A stretch of 64,000 nucleotides of DNA from Burkholderia sp. IMCC1007 (GTDB lineage: Bacteria > Pseudomonadota > Gammaproteobacteria > Burkholderiales > Burkholderiaceae): the NCBI RefSeq assembly GCF_027257875.1, contig NZ_JAPVQY010000016.1, positions 61,907-125,906 of the forward strand, in the 5' to 3' direction. This document shows positions 53,738 through 63,111 of this stretch, piece by piece. Position 1 is the stretch's first letter; the number at the start of each line of letters is the position of its first letter. Made by a program: the position numbers and the translations under genes. Under the pieces are notes generated by a model that ran no database searches, had not been told where the DNA came from, and was given only the letters and a program-made list of their open reading frames with translations.

Positions 53738-56017
53738 GTGCATTGCTATCCGCTGGCACGGCAACCGATCTGTGCCGCGCTCGTCGGCGCGTTCGGCGTG
53801 GCCGCCGCCTCGGCTCACGCCGCTTCGTCGCCGCAACGCGCCAACCCGCCACCTGCCGTCCTGACCACTGTCGCCGCGTCCACGCGCGGCGATGCGGCGC
53901 TGCTCGACCCCGTCACCGTCACGGCCACCCGCACCGCCACCGCCGCGAGCCGCACGGCTGCGTCCGTGTCGGTGATCACCGACGACGATCTCGACGAGCA
54001 GCAGGCCACCAACATCAAGGACGCGCTGCGCTACGAGCCGGGCGTCACGGTACGCCGCACCGCGTACCGCCCCGGCAGCGCCGCGCTCGGCGGCGGTCGC
54101 GACGGCGATTCCAGCATCAACATCCGCGGCCTCGAAGGCAATCGCGTGCTGCTGATGGAAGACGGCATCCGCCTGCCGAGCGCGTTCTCGTTCGGGCCGC
54201 TCGAAGCCGGCCGCGGCGACTACGCGGATCTCGACACGCTCGAGCGCATCGAGATCCTGCGCGGGCCGGCGTCGGCGCTGTACGGCAGCGACGGGCTGAC
54301 CGGCGCGGTGAACTTCATCACGAAGGATCCGCGCGACCTGCTGTCGCTCTACGGAAAGCCCTACTACTTCTCGCTCCGGCCGAGCTACGACTCGACCGAC
54401 CGCAGCATCGGTGCGACCGTGTCGGCCGCGGGCGGCAACGATCGCATCCAGGGGATGATCATCGCCGACGGCCGGCGCGGCCACGAGCTCGACACGCGCG
54501 GCAGCAACAACTCGGCTAGCACGCTGCGCACGACGTCGAATCCTCAGGATGTCTATTCGGAATCGCTGCTCGGCAAGCTCGTGCTGACGCCCACCGCGCG
54601 CGACACGATCCGGTTCACCGCCGAAACGGTGCAGCGGCGCGTGAGCACCGACGTGCTGTCGGCGATCAACCCGCCCGGCATGCTCGGCCTCACGACGAAC
54701 GACCGGCTGGAGCGCAACCGCTTCAGCGTCGACTACGGCTTTCGCGACGCGTCGTCGCGCTGGTTCCAGACCGCGCACGTGCAGTTCTACTACCAGGACG
54801 CGAAGCAGGATCAATATGCGTTCGAGACGCGCGGCACGCAGCGGTCGCGCTCGCGCGACAACCAGTACAAGGAGCGCACCTTCGGCGGCTCCGCGTTCGC
54901 CGAAAGCGGCTTCGCGACCGGCCCGCTCGCGCACAAGCTGCTGTATGGCGTCGACGGCAGCCTGTCGCGCATGACGAACCTGCGCGACGGCACGGTGCCG
55001 GGCGTCGGCGAAGCATTCCCGAACAAGGCGTTTCCCGACACCGACTTCACGCTGTTCGGCGCGTTCGTGCAGGACCAGATCGGCTATGGCCGGCTCCTCG
55101 TCACGCCGGGGCTGCGCTTCGACACGTACCGGCTGCGCCCGACGCGGAACGATCCGCTGTTTACCGGCACCGCGGTGTCGACGCGCGCGAACGAAGTGTC
55201 GCCGCGCGTCGCCGTGCTGTACGAGATCACGCCCGCGCTGATTCCGTATGCGCAATATGCGCACGGCTTCCGCGCGCCGACGCCCGACCAGGTGAACAGC
55301 AGCTTCTCGAATCCGGTGTACGGCTACACGTCGATCGGCAATCCGAACCTGAAGCCCGAAACCAGCGATACGTTCGAAGCGGGCCTGCGCGGCAAGGCCG
55401 GCACCGGCTACGGCGTCGTGCGCTACAGTGCGGCCGCGTTCACCGGCCGTTACCGCAACTTCATCTCGCGCACGACGATCGCGGGCAGCGGCCTCCCGGC
55501 CGACCCGTTCGTGTTCCAGTACGTGAACTTCGCGGATGCGCGCATTCACGGCTTCGAAGGCCGCGCCGAATGGATCATGCCGAACGGCATCACGCTGAAG
55601 ATGGCGATGGCGTTCACGAAGGGCTCGACGCAGAACGACGGCGCGGCGAGCCAGCCGCTCGACACGATCAACCCGTTCTCGGCCGTGTTCGGCGTGCGCT
55701 ACGAGCCGAGCGAACGCTGGTTCGTGCAGACCGACCTGCTGTTCCAGGCCGCCAAACGCGACACGGACATCCCGGCGAACGCGTGCCCGGGGGCGAGAAC
55801 GTCGTGCTTCGCGCCGCCGTCGTCGTTCGTCGTCGACCTGCGCGGCGGCTACCGCTTCAACAAGCACGTGAGCGCGACGGTCGGCATCCGCAATCTGTTC
55901 GACCGCAAGTACTGGAACTGGTCGGACGTCCGCGGCCTCGCGTCCGACGCGCAGGTGCTCGATGCGTATTCGTCGCCCGGCCGCAGCGTCGCCGTCAGCA
56001 TGAAAGTCGATTTCTGA
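53738..56017 (+). CDS. bhuR: TonB-dependent haem/haemoprotein receptor BhuR (HuvA)
   Basis: Outer-membrane receptor of 759 residues importing haem with TonB energy. GTG start with GGGAG 7 bases upstream; signal region to about residue 29. The TonB-box-like DPVTVTATRT is followed by the plug (SVSVITDDDLDEQQATNIKD, GLEGNRVLLMEDGIRLP, LDTLERIEILRGPASALYGS) and a 22-strand barrel ending KVDF. The haem-receptor boxes FRAP (AHGFRAPTPDQVN) and NPNL (SIGNPNLKPETSDTFEAG) are both present. No His lies between them, whereas HemR-type receptors have one there; Tyr residues occur instead. First gene of the haem operon. Confidence 0.93.
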   Translation: MHCYPLARQPICAALVGAFGVAAASAHAASSPQRANPPPAVLTTVAASTRGDAALLDPVTVTATRTATAASRTAASVSVITDDDLDEQQATNIKDALRYEPGVTVRRTAYRPGSAALGGGRDGDSSINIRGLEGNRVLLMEDGIRLPSAFSFGPLEAGRGDYADLDTLERIEILRGPASALYGSDGLTGAVNFITKDPRDLLSLYGKPYYFSLRPSYDSTDRSIGATVSAAGGNDRIQGMIIADGRRGHELDTRGSNNSASTLRTTSNPQDVYSESLLGKLVLTPTARDTIRFTAETVQRRVSTDVLSAINPPGMLGLTTNDRLERNRFSVDYGFRDASSRWFQTAHVQFYYQDAKQDQYAFETRGTQRSRSRDNQYKERTFGGSAFAESGFATGPLAHKLLYGVDGSLSRMTNLRDGTVPGVGEAFPNKAFPDTDFTLFGAFVQDQIGYGRLLVTPGLRFDTYRLRPTRNDPLFTGTAVSTRANEVSPRVAVLYEITPALIPYAQYAHGFRAPTPDQVNSSFSNPVYGYTSIGNPNLKPETSDTFEAGLRGKAGTGYGVVRYSAAAFTGRYRNFISRTTIAGSGLPADPFVFQYVNFADARIHGFEGRAEWIMPNGITLKMAMAFTKGSTQNDGAASQPLDTINPFSAVFGVRYEPSERWFVQTDLLFQAAKRDTDIPANACPGARTSCFAPPSSFVVDLRGGYRFNKHVSATVGIRNLFDRKYWNWSDVRGLASDAQVLDAYSSPGRSVAVSMKVDF

Positions 56018-56066
56018 TGCGCGCCACCGCGCGCTGCTACCCAACCGTTACTCAAAGGAGTCCGAC

Positions 56067-57158
56067 ATGATGCATTCCGCCCTTCCCGGTCAGCCGGCCA
56101 CGCCGGCGCGTGCGGCCGCCGCGTTGCGCGACGCGTTCGTCAAGCTCAAGGCCGAGCGCCAGTTGCGCAACCGCGATGTCGCGCAGGCGCTCGGCGTCAG
56201 CGAAGGCGAGGCGCTCGCCGCGTTCGTCGGCGAACACGTGGTGCGGCTCGATGCGCGCTTTCCGGCGATGTTCGAGGAAATGCCGCGCCTCGGCCGCGTG
56301 ATGGCGCTCACGCGCAACGACGCGGCCGTCCACGAGAAGGACGGCGGATACGCGCAGATGAGCCACGACGGGCCAGTCGGCCTCGCGCTCGGCGACATCG
56401 ACCTGCGCATCTTCTATCGTCACTGGGCGTCCGCGTTCGCCGTGCACGACGACACCACGCACGGCCCGCTGAAGAGCCTGCAGTTCTTCGATGCGCAAGG
56501 TCATGCGATCCACAAGGTGTACCTGCGCACGCACAGCGATCACGCCGCGTACGACGCGTTCGTCGAACGCTGGCGCGCGGCAACGCAACAGCCGGGGCTC
56601 GACGTCGCGCCCGCCGCGCCGAAGACGCCCGAGCGCGCCGACACCGACATCGACGTCGCGGGCTTTCGTGCCGCATGGAACGCGATGACCGACACGCATC
56701 AGTTCTTCGGCATCACGCAGCGCTTCGGCGTGACCCGCATGCAGGCGCTGCGCCTCGCCGAGCCGCGCTACGCGTACCCGGTCGCGACCGCGCATGCGCT
56801 GCGCCACGTGCTCGAATGCGCCGCGCGGAGCGGCCAGCCGATCATGGTGTTCGTCGGCAACGCGGGCATGATCCAGATCCACACGGGCCGCGTCGCGAAC
56901 GTGCGCGAGGTCGGTGCGTGGATCAACGTGCTCGATCCGGGCTTCAATCTGCACGTGCGCGAGGACATGATCGCCGCCGCGTGGGTCGTGAAGAAGCCGA
57001 CGAGCGACGGCATCGTCACGTCGCTCGAACTGTTCGATCGCCAGGGCGACCATGTCGCGCTGCTGTTCGGCGAACGCAAGCCCGGCCGGGCCGAGCGCGA
57101 CGACTGGCGCGCGCTCGTCGCGACGCTGCCGGCCACCGCGCACGGAGAGGTTCGGTGA
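56067..57158 (+). CDS. hmuS: Haemin-degrading/trafficking factor HmuS (BhuS)
   Basis: Cytosolic haem chaperone or degrading protein of 363 residues made of two HemS repeats: residues about 30-180 (RLDARFPAMFEEMPRLGRVM, DLRIFYRHWASAFAVHD) and 200-355 (GMIQIHTGRVANVREVGAWI, NVLDPGFNLHVREDMIAAAW). The His in HVREDM and the Arg/Tyr in RIFYRHW correspond to haem-contact segments. It starts 49 bases after bhuR (ATGATG, either could serve) and overlaps hmuT by the GTGA sequence. Confidence 0.93.
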   Translation: MMHSALPGQPATPARAAAALRDAFVKLKAERQLRNRDVAQALGVSEGEALAAFVGEHVVRLDARFPAMFEEMPRLGRVMALTRNDAAVHEKDGGYAQMSHDGPVGLALGDIDLRIFYRHWASAFAVHDDTTHGPLKSLQFFDAQGHAIHKVYLRTHSDHAAYDAFVERWRAATQQPGLDVAPAAPKTPERADTDIDVAGFRAAWNAMTDTHQFFGITQRFGVTRMQALRLAEPRYAYPVATAHALRHVLECAARSGQPIMVFVGNAGMIQIHTGRVANVREVGAWINVLDPGFNLHVREDMIAAAWVVKKPTSDGIVTSLELFDRQGDHVALLFGERKPGRAERDDWRALVATLPATAHGEVR

Positions 57159-58063
57159 GCGCTCGATCGTTCGATGTCCGGCGCCGCGTCGTGTTCGCGA
57201 GCGCGGTGGCCGGTGCGCTCGCGGGCGTGCTGCCCGGCCGCGCGCTGGCGCAGGCGGCGCCGAAGCGCGTCATCGTGATCGGCGGCGCGCTTGCGGAAAC
57301 CGCGTTCGCGCTCGGCGGCGCCGACGCGCGCGGCTACCGGCTCGTCGGTGCCGACACCACCTGCACGTACCCGGATGCCGCGAAGCGGCTGCCGAAGGTC
57401 GGCTATCAGCGCGCGCTGTCGGCCGAAGGGCTGCTGTCGCTGCGGCCCGATCTCGTGCTCGCGTCGGCGGAAGCCGGCCCGCCCGCCGCGATCGCGCAAG
57501 TGAAACGCACCGGCGTCGCGGTGACGACGTTCGACGAGCGTCACGACGTCGACTCGGTGCGCGCGAAGATCAGCGGCGTCGCACAGGCGCTCGACGTGCG
57601 CGATGCCGGCACCGCGCTGCTGCAACGCTTCGATCGCGACTGGCAGGCCGCGCGCGATGCGGTCGCCACGCATGTGCCAGGCGGCGCGCAGCCGCCGCGC
57701 GTGCTGTTCGTGCTGAATCACACCGGCAATCAGGCGCTCGTCGCCGGCCAGCGCACGGCCGCCGACGCGATGATCCGCTATGCGGGCGCACGCAACGCGA
57801 TGCAGGGCTTCGATCACTACAAGCCGCTGACCACCGAAGCGCTCGCCGCCGCTGCACCGGACATCGTGCTGATCTCCGACGAAGGGCTCGCGGCGGTCGG
57901 CGGCCGCGCCGCGCTGCTCGCCGCGCCCGGCTTCGGCGCCACGCCGGCCGGCCGCGCGCAGCGCGTCGTGTCGCTCGACGCGCTGTTCCTGCTCGGCTTC
58001 GGCCCACGCCTGCCACTCGCCGTCACGACCCTGCACCGACGCCTGTCGGATGCGCTCGCCTGA
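57155..58063 (+). CDS. hmuT: Haem ABC transporter periplasmic binding protein HmuT (BhuT)
   Basis: 302-residue binding protein that passes haem to HmuUV. The start is GTG at 57155, whose GTGA overlaps the hmuS stop (translational coupling). Signal peptide about residues 8-32 ([20 protein letters not shown]). Core: [39 protein letters not shown] with the haem-ligand Tyr region [28 protein letters not shown] and [18 protein letters not shown]. This is the HutB/HmuT cluster of type III binding proteins. Confidence 0.92.
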   Translation: MSARSFDVRRRVVFASAVAGALAGVLPGRALAQAAPKRVIVIGGALAETAFALGGADARGYRLVGADTTCTYPDAAKRLPKVGYQRALSAEGLLSLRPDLVLASAEAGPPAAIAQVKRTGVAVTTFDERHDVDSVRAKISGVAQALDVRDAGTALLQRFDRDWQAARDAVATHVPGGAQPPRVLFVLNHTGNQALVAGQRTAADAMIRYAGARNAMQGFDHYKPLTTEALAAAAPDIVLISDEGLAAVGGRAALLAAPGFGATPAGRAQRVVSLDALFLLGFGPRLPLAVTTLHRRLSDALA

Positions 58064-58069
58064 TTCCGG

Positions 58070-59299
58070 ATGGCTCCGATGCCTGCTCATGCTTCGCCCT
58101 TCTCCGCATCGTCACACGCGTCGCGCGCCGACGGCAACACCGACGCCGACGCCAACGCCAACGCCAACGCTAACGCTAACGCCAACGCTAACGCCGGCAC
58201 CGACGCCAACGCCAACGCCGACACCGTCGCCAACACCGACGCCAACGCCAACGCCAACGCCAACGCCGCGCGCGTCGGCGCGTCGCGCCGCGTCGCGCCG
58301 TTCGCGCTCGCCACGCTGGCCGTCGTCGTGTGCGCGATGTCCGTCGTCGCGCTGTGCGTCGGCGCGTACCGCATTCCGTTCGCCGACGCGTGGGCCGCGC
58401 TGAGCGGCGATCCGGCCGCGCAGCAAGCGCGCGCGGTGCTGTTCGACATCCGCGCGCCGCGCGTCGTGCTCGCGCTGCTGGTCGGCGGCGGCTTCGGCGC
58501 GGCGGGCGCCGCGATGCAGGCGCTGTTCCGCAATCCGCTCGCGGACCCGGGGCTCGTCGGCGTGTCGAGCGGCGCGGCGCTCGGCGCGACGACGACTATC
58601 GTGCTCGGGCCCGCGCTGTTCGCCGCGCACGTGAGCGCGGCGGTGTTGCCCGTCGCCGCATTCGCGGGCGCGCTCGCGGTCGCGGCGCTCGTCTACCGCC
58701 TCGCCGCGTCGCGCGGCCGGCTCGCGCTGCCGCTGCTGCTGCTCGCGGGCATCGCGATCAACGCGCTGGTCGGCGCGGCGATCGGGATGCTCACGTTCGT
58801 CGCCGACGACGCGCAACTGCGCTCGCTCACGTTCTGGAGCCTCGGCAGCCTCGGCGGCGCGCAATGGCCGGCGCTGGCGGCCGTCGCGCCGTGCGTCGCG
58901 ATCGGCTGCGTGCTGCTCGCGCGCGACCGCGATGCGCTGAACGCACTGCAACTCGGCGAAACCGAGGCCTTGCATCTCGGCGTGCCCGTACAGCGGCTCA
59001 AGCGACGTGTGCTCGTCGCGGTCGCGCTCGCGGTCGGCGCGCTCGTGTCGTGCGCCGGCATCATCGGTTTCATCGGCCTCGTCGCGCCGCACTGCGTGCG
59101 CGTCGCGTGCGGCCCCAACCAGCGCGTCGTGCTGCCCGGCGCCGCGCTGCTCGGCGCGCTGCTGACACTCGCCGCCGATCTCGCCGCCCGGACCGTGGCC
59201 GCCCCCGCCGAGATTCCGCTCGGCGTGCTCACCGCACTGCTCGGCGCGCCGTTCTTTCTCGCGCTGCTGTGGAAAAACCGCGGCGCGCTCGGCGGCTGA
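58070..59299 (+). CDS. hmuU: Haem ABC transporter permease HmuU (BhuU) with Ala/Asn repeat N-terminus
   Basis: FecCD-family permease of 409 residues, about 60-70 longer than typical. The excess is an N-terminal low-complexity segment (residues about 20-66) of Asp/Ala/Asn repeats encoded by a GCCAAC-type hexamer array. The first helix starts near residue 75 ([21 protein letters not shown]), followed by [27 protein letters not shown]-equivalent [32 protein letters not shown] and [20 protein letters not shown]. The gene lies 6 bases after hmuT. No alternative start lies after the repeat and before helix 1, so the tail should be translated. Confidence 0.9.
   Translation: MAPMPAHASPFSASSHASRADGNTDADANANANANANANANAGTDANANADTVANTDANANANANAARVGASRRVAPFALATLAVVVCAMSVVALCVGAYRIPFADAWAALSGDPAAQQARAVLFDIRAPRVVLALLVGGGFGAAGAAMQALFRNPLADPGLVGVSSGAALGATTTIVLGPALFAAHVSAAVLPVAAFAGALAVAALVYRLAASRGRLALPLLLLAGIAINALVGAAIGMLTFVADDAQLRSLTFWSLGSLGGAQWPALAAVAPCVAIGCVLLARDRDALNALQLGETEALHLGVPVQRLKRRVLVAVALAVGALVSCAGIIGFIGLVAPHCVRVACGPNQRVVLPGAALLGALLTLAADLAARTVAAPAEIPLGVLTALLGAPFFLALLWKNRGALGG
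58133..58268 (+). repeat. Hexanucleotide (GCCAAC/GCTAAC/GACGCC) repeat tract inside hmuU
   Basis: Degenerate tandem hexamers over 136 bases, reading Ala-Asn and Asp-Ala in frame. Because the unit is six bases, copy-number change would alter protein length but not frame. Confidence 0.9.
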
Positions 59300-59317
59300 A
59301 CCCTACATGCACGGATC

Positions 59318-60139
59318 ATGCTGACCGCCCACCATCTCGACGTCACCCGCCGGCATACCGCCGTGCTGCGCAACCTGTCGCTGTCGATCGAACCCGGCCG
59401 CGTGACCGCGCTGCTCGGCCGCAACGGCGCGGGCAAGAGCACGCTGCTGAAGACTTTCGCAGGAGAACTGACCGGCAGCGTCGCGCCGAACGCCGTGCGC
59501 GTGACCGGCGACATCACGCTGAACGGCGAACCGCTCGCGCGCATCGACGCGCCGCGGCTCGCGTGCCTGCGCGCCGTGCTGCCGCAAGCCGCGCAGCCCG
59601 CGTTTCCGTTCAGCGTCGACGAAATCGTGCTGCTCGGCCGCTATCCGCACGCGCGGCGCAACGGTGCGACGTCGCACCGCGATCGCGACATCGCATGGCG
59701 TGCGCTCGAACGCGCGGGCGCCGACGCGCTCGTCGGACGCGACGTGACGACGCTGTCGGGCGGCGAGCTTGCACGCGTACAGTTCGCGCGCGTACTCGCG
59801 CAGCTGTGGCCGGACGATGAAGCGCCCGAAGCCGCCGCCCGCTACCTGTTGCTCGACGAGCCGACCGCCGCGCTCGATCTCGCCCACCAGCACCGGCTGC
59901 TCGATACCGTGCGCGAGGTCGCGCGCGAATGGCGGCTTGGCGTGCTCGCGATCGTCCACGATCCGAACCTCGCCGCGCGGCACGCGGATACGATCGCGCT
60001 GCTCGCCGACGGCACGATCGTCGCGCACGGCGCGCCGCGCGACGTGATGACGCCCGCTCATATCGCGCAGTGCTACGGCTTCGCGGTGAAGATGGTGGAA
60101 ACGGGCGACGGCGCGCCGCCGGTCATGGTGCCGGCATGA
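59318..60139 (+). CDS. hmuV: Haem ABC transporter ATPase HmuV (BhuV)
   Basis: 273-residue ATPase powering haem import. Walker [10 protein letters not shown] ([20 protein letters not shown]), Q-loop [11 protein letters not shown], signature [15 protein letters not shown], Walker [17 protein letters not shown] and switch His in [14 protein letters not shown]. The length and the [16 protein letters not shown] text fit HmuV. It begins 18 bases after hmuU and ends the operon. Confidence 0.94.
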   Translation: MLTAHHLDVTRRHTAVLRNLSLSIEPGRVTALLGRNGAGKSTLLKTFAGELTGSVAPNAVRVTGDITLNGEPLARIDAPRLACLRAVLPQAAQPAFPFSVDEIVLLGRYPHARRNGATSHRDRDIAWRALERAGADALVGRDVTTLSGGELARVQFARVLAQLWPDDEAPEAAARYLLLDEPTAALDLAHQHRLLDTVREVAREWRLGVLAIVHDPNLAARHADTIALLADGTIVAHGAPRDVMTPAHIAQCYGFAVKMVETGDGAPPVMVPA

Positions 60140-60268
60140 CGCCGTTGCGTGAACCGGCTGCGTGCCGCGCGGCCGGCATCGTCATTGGTATCACCTTCCA
60201 GGAGACGCACGTGCCGCTTCCGATGACCCGCATCATCCTGTACGTGCAGATCCTGCGCAACCGCTCGC

Positions 60269-60880
60269 TCAATGCTCGAGATCCGCGACGCCGAACGTCC
60301 GCATCTTCCATCCGAGCCGCACCGCGAGCATCCGCATCGTGAAGCCCGCCGCCAGCGCGGCCACCGTCGCGACACCCGCGTCGATGCCGACGTGCTGCAT
60401 CCCGACATACAGCGCGCCCGTGAAGAACGCGACGCTCGCGTACAGTTCGTCGCGCAGGATCAGCGGCATCTCGTTGCACAGCAGGTCGCGCAGCATCCCG
60501 CCGCACACGCCGGTGATCGCACCGGCGAGCACGACGATGACCGGCGCGCCGCCGGTCGACGCGCCGATGTCGCAGCCGATGATCGTGAACGCCGCGAGGC
60601 CGACCGCGTCGACGGTGACGAACAGCGTCTTCATCCGCGCGACGTGCCGCGCGGCCCACGATGCGACGGTCGCCGCGGCGAGCGTGATCAGCAGGTACTC
60701 GGGATGGGCGATCCAGCCGAGCGGATAGTGGCCGAGCAGCACGTCGCGCACGGTACCGCCGCCGAGCGCGGTCACCGCGCCCACCAGCGCGAGCCCGAAG
60801 CGGTCCATCCCGCGCCGCATCCCCATCAGCGCGCCCGACATCGCTTCCGCGACGATCGCAATCAGATAAAGCGTATGCAT
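60269..60880 (-). CDS. UPF0126/trimeric intracellular cation-channel-like membrane protein
   Basis: 203-residue inner-membrane protein from MHTLYLIAIVAEAMSGALMG (60880); a TTG four codons earlier is possible. Two repeats of three helices are visible, each with the family G-G-G-T-x-R-D motif: VGAVTALGGGTVRDVLLGHY and AGAITGVCGGMLRDLLCNEM. Bacterial members resemble TRIC K+ channels; the physiological role is uncertain (glycine uptake has been suggested for some). It is 8 bases downstream of a small gene on the same strand, so the two are coupled. Confidence 0.88.
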   Translation of the reverse strand: MHTLYLIAIVAEAMSGALMGMRRGMDRFGLALVGAVTALGGGTVRDVLLGHYPLGWIAHPEYLLITLAAATVASWAARHVARMKTLFVTVDAVGLAAFTIIGCDIGASTGGAPVIVVLAGAITGVCGGMLRDLLCNEMPLILRDELYASVAFFTGALYVGMQHVGIDAGVATVAALAAGFTMRMLAVRLGWKMRTFGVADLEH

Positions 60881-60888
60881 CGTGTGCG

Positions 60889-61137
60889 TCAATCTTCGGT
60901 ACGGAACCGGTCGAGCACGCGCGCACGCTCGGCCGCGTCGACGGCTGCCGGCATCGGGGCGTCGGGTTTGCCGTCATTGCCCGGTGCATCGGACGCCGAT
61001 GCGCCGCCGCACGCGTAGCGGCTGCGGATGAACGGCGGCACGTCGGCGACACGTCGGAGCTGCAGGCGCCATGCACGGCGATGCGGCGATGCGGGAGCCG
61101 GAGACGGCGGCGCAGCGGAAGTGGTGTGGTCGGTCAT
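60889..61137 (-). CDS. Small hypothetical protein upstream of the UPF0126 gene
   Basis: 82 residues from MTDHTTSAAPPSPAPASPHR with AAGGAA before the ATG at 61137. The N-terminus is Ser/Pro/Ala-rich; the middle LQLRRVADVPPFIRSRYACG and the end AVDAAERARVLDRFRTED are charged. No signal or membrane segment and no recognised family. Tight spacing to the channel-like gene supports a shared transcript. Confidence 0.55.
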   Translation of the reverse strand: MTDHTTSAAPPSPAPASPHRRAWRLQLRRVADVPPFIRSRYACGGASASDAPGNDGKPDAPMPAAVDAAERARVLDRFRTED

Positions 61138-61341
61138 TCGGGTTCCTTCTTCGATGCGGCGACGGCGGGCGCGCATCACGCGCCGATCCGTCACGAAGGC
61201 GCGCATTGTCGAAGGGATACCGCGATACCGGAACAATCTTTAGCCAATATTGGGTTGGCTAAATTTTATTTAGGAATGGATGTTCGTTCGGACGGTGCGC
61301 CCGTGCGGCGCGCGCTTCGCTTCGCCTGTACCATCGTCATC

Positions 61342-62136
61342 ATGTTCGACACCTACCTGCGCCTGTGGGACCTCGTGCCCGATGGCGGCCCCATCCTGAC
61401 CGCGAGCGGCGGCGTGTTGCCTGTCACCTGGCACGCGCGCCCGGCGATGCTGAAAGTTGCCACGTGCGACGAAGAGCGTCGCGGCAACGCGCTGATGACG
61501 TGGTGGAACGGGCATGGCGCCGCGCGGGTCTGGCTGCGCGACAGCGATGCGGTGCTGCTCGAGCGCGCGCAGCCCGCGCCGACGCTCGCCGGCATGTCGG
61601 CCGCGGGCCACGACGACGACGCGCTCCGGATCGCGTGCGACGCCGTCGCGCGGCTGCACGCGCATCGCGCCGACGCGCCGCCCGCGCTCGTGCCGCTGCA
61701 CGACTGGTTCTACGCACTGCTGTCGTACGCGGCGGACGACGACGTGCTGCGCCGCTCGGCCGCGACCGCGCATCGGCTGCTGGCCGGACCGCTCGTCGAC
61801 GAAGCCGTCCTGCACGGCGACATCCACCACGGCAACGTGCTGAATTTCGGTGACCGCGGCTGGCTCGCGATCGATCCGAAGGGCCTGCGCGGCGACCGCG
61901 CATTCGACTACGCGAACCTGTTCTGCAATCCCGCGCACGACATCGCGGTCGATCCCGCGCGCTTCGAGCGTCGCGTCATGCTCGTCGCCGAGGCCGCGCA
62001 ACTCGGCCGGCACCGGCTGCTGCAATGGATCCTCGCGTGGGCCGGCCTGTCGGCGCTCTGGCTGATGGAAGACGCGCAGCCGCCCGACACGCGGCTGCAG
62101 GTCGCGGCACTCGCCGCCGCCGCGCTCGGCGCGTAG
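61342..62136 (+). CDS. Aminoglycoside/hydroxyurea phosphotransferase, APH(6)-like
   Basis: 264-residue small-molecule kinase of the APH(6)/StrB/hydroxyurea kinase family (PF04655). Start at MFDTYLRLWDLVPDGGPILT. Kinase landmarks: ATP-site Lys in PAMLKVATCDEERRGNA, E-R-A equivalent in AVLLERAQPAPTL, catalytic loop VLHGDIHHGNVLNFG (H-G-D...N) and metal-binding D in WLAIDPKGLRGDRAFDYANL. It could inactivate streptomycin or hydroxyurea; many chromosomal copies have unknown substrates. It is not associated with any mobile element here. Confidence 0.85.
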   Translation: MFDTYLRLWDLVPDGGPILTASGGVLPVTWHARPAMLKVATCDEERRGNALMTWWNGHGAARVWLRDSDAVLLERAQPAPTLAGMSAAGHDDDALRIACDAVARLHAHRADAPPALVPLHDWFYALLSYAADDDVLRRSAATAHRLLAGPLVDEAVLHGDIHHGNVLNFGDRGWLAIDPKGLRGDRAFDYANLFCNPAHDIAVDPARFERRVMLVAEAAQLGRHRLLQWILAWAGLSALWLMEDAQPPDTRLQVAALAAAALGA

Positions 62137-62141
62137 CACGC

Positions 62142-62180
62142 GGCGCAGGCGGCGTAGGCGGCGTAGGCGGCGTAGGCGGC
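62142..62180 (+). repeat. 9-base tandem repeat (GGCGTAGGC)
   Basis: GGCGCAGGC followed by three GGCGTAGGC copies and a partial unit, starting 6 bases after the kinase stop codon. The frame would read stop codons (TAG), so it is not coding on the plus strand. Confidence 0.8.
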
Positions 62181-62214
62181 ACGATAACTTCGACGGCACC
62201 AACCGCCGCCGCAC

Positions 62215-62246
62215 CAACAAAAAACCCGCCGGCATTCACCGGCGGG
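62215..62246 (-). terminator. Intrinsic terminator of the AllE-like gene
   Basis: CCCGCCGG-CATTCA-CCGGCGGG; on the minus strand it is followed by TTTTTTGTT. It also faces the kinase gene from the other side. Confidence 0.85.
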
Positions 62247-62274
62247 CTTTCACATCCGACTCTGTACGCGATGC

Positions 62275-63111
62275 TCAGCGCGCGGGGTTCAGCGTCAGGT
62301 TCATGTGACGGTTCACATCCTTGTACAGCAGGTAACGGAAGCGGCCGGGGCCACCCGAATAGCAGGCCTGCGGGCAGAATGCGCGCAGCCACATGAAGTC
62401 GCCCGCTTCCACCTCGACCCAGTCCTGGTTCAGGCGATAGACGGCCTTGCCTTCGAGCACGTACAGGCCGTGCTCCATCACGTGCGTTTCGGCGAACGGA
62501 ATCACGCCGCCCGGCTCGAACGTCACGATGTTCACGTGCATGTCGTGACGCATGTCGCTCATGTCGACGAAGCGCGTCGTCACCCATGCGCCGTTGGTGC
62601 CCGGCATCGGGATCGGCTCGACGTCCTGTTCGTTCGTCACGAACGCTTCCGGCAGCGGAATGCCGTCGACGACCTGGTAGTGCTTGCGGATCCAGTGGAA
62701 ACGCACGGCAGCATCGCTGACGTTGTGCAGCGTCCAGTCGGCGCCCGGCGGAATGAACGCGTAGCCGCCCGGCTTCAGCGTGTGATGCTTGCCCTGCAGC
62801 GTCAGTTCGGCCTCGCCTTCGACGACGAACAGCACGGCTTCGGCGTTCTTGTCCTGCTCGGGCTTGTCGCTGCCGCCGCCCGGATTCACTTCGACGATGT
62901 ACTGCGAGAAGGTTTCGGCGAAACCCGACAGCGGACGCGCGATCACCCACAGGCGCGTGTTGGTCCAGAACGGCAGCCAGCTCGTGACGATGTCGCGCAT
63001 CACGCCCTTCGGGATGACGGCGTACGCCTCGGTGAACATCGCGCGATCGGTCAGCAGATCGGTCTGCGGCGGGTGGCCGCCATGCGGCGCGTAATACGTT
63101 GTCTTAGACAT
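62275..63111 (-). CDS. allE: (S)-ureidoglycine aminohydrolase AllE-like, bicupin
   Basis: 278-residue Mn-dependent bicupin releasing ammonia from (S)-ureidoglycine to give (S)-ureidoglycolate in allantoin degradation. Start MSKTTYYAPHGGHPPQTDLL, the family beginning. Cupin 1: AEAVLFVVEGEAELTLQGKH; cupin 2: metal ligands in IPFAETHVMEHGLYVLEGKA (E, H, H) and QDWVEVEAGDFMWLRAFCPQ. Length matches AllE/YlbA. No other ureide gene is visible in the window; they may lie to the right. GGATGC precedes the ATG. Confidence 0.9.
   Translation of the reverse strand: MSKTTYYAPHGGHPPQTDLLTDRAMFTEAYAVIPKGVMRDIVTSWLPFWTNTRLWVIARPLSGFAETFSQYIVEVNPGGGSDKPEQDKNAEAVLFVVEGEAELTLQGKHHTLKPGGYAFIPPGADWTLHNVSDAAVRFHWIRKHYQVVDGIPLPEAFVTNEQDVEPIPMPGTNGAWVTTRFVDMSDMRHDMHVNIVTFEPGGVIPFAETHVMEHGLYVLEGKAVYRLNQDWVEVEAGDFMWLRAFCPQACYSGGPGRFRYLLYKDVNRHMNLTLNPAR

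Noticed and set aside
53609..56044. 811-codon open frame opposite bhuR
   Set aside because: Arg/Ala/Val-rich antisense shadow; bhuR motifs on the other strand are unambiguous.
58112..59092. Minus-strand frame with Gly-Val repeats opposite hmuU
   Set aside because: The repeat is the complement of the Ala-Asn hexamers and the rest is Arg-rich shadow text.
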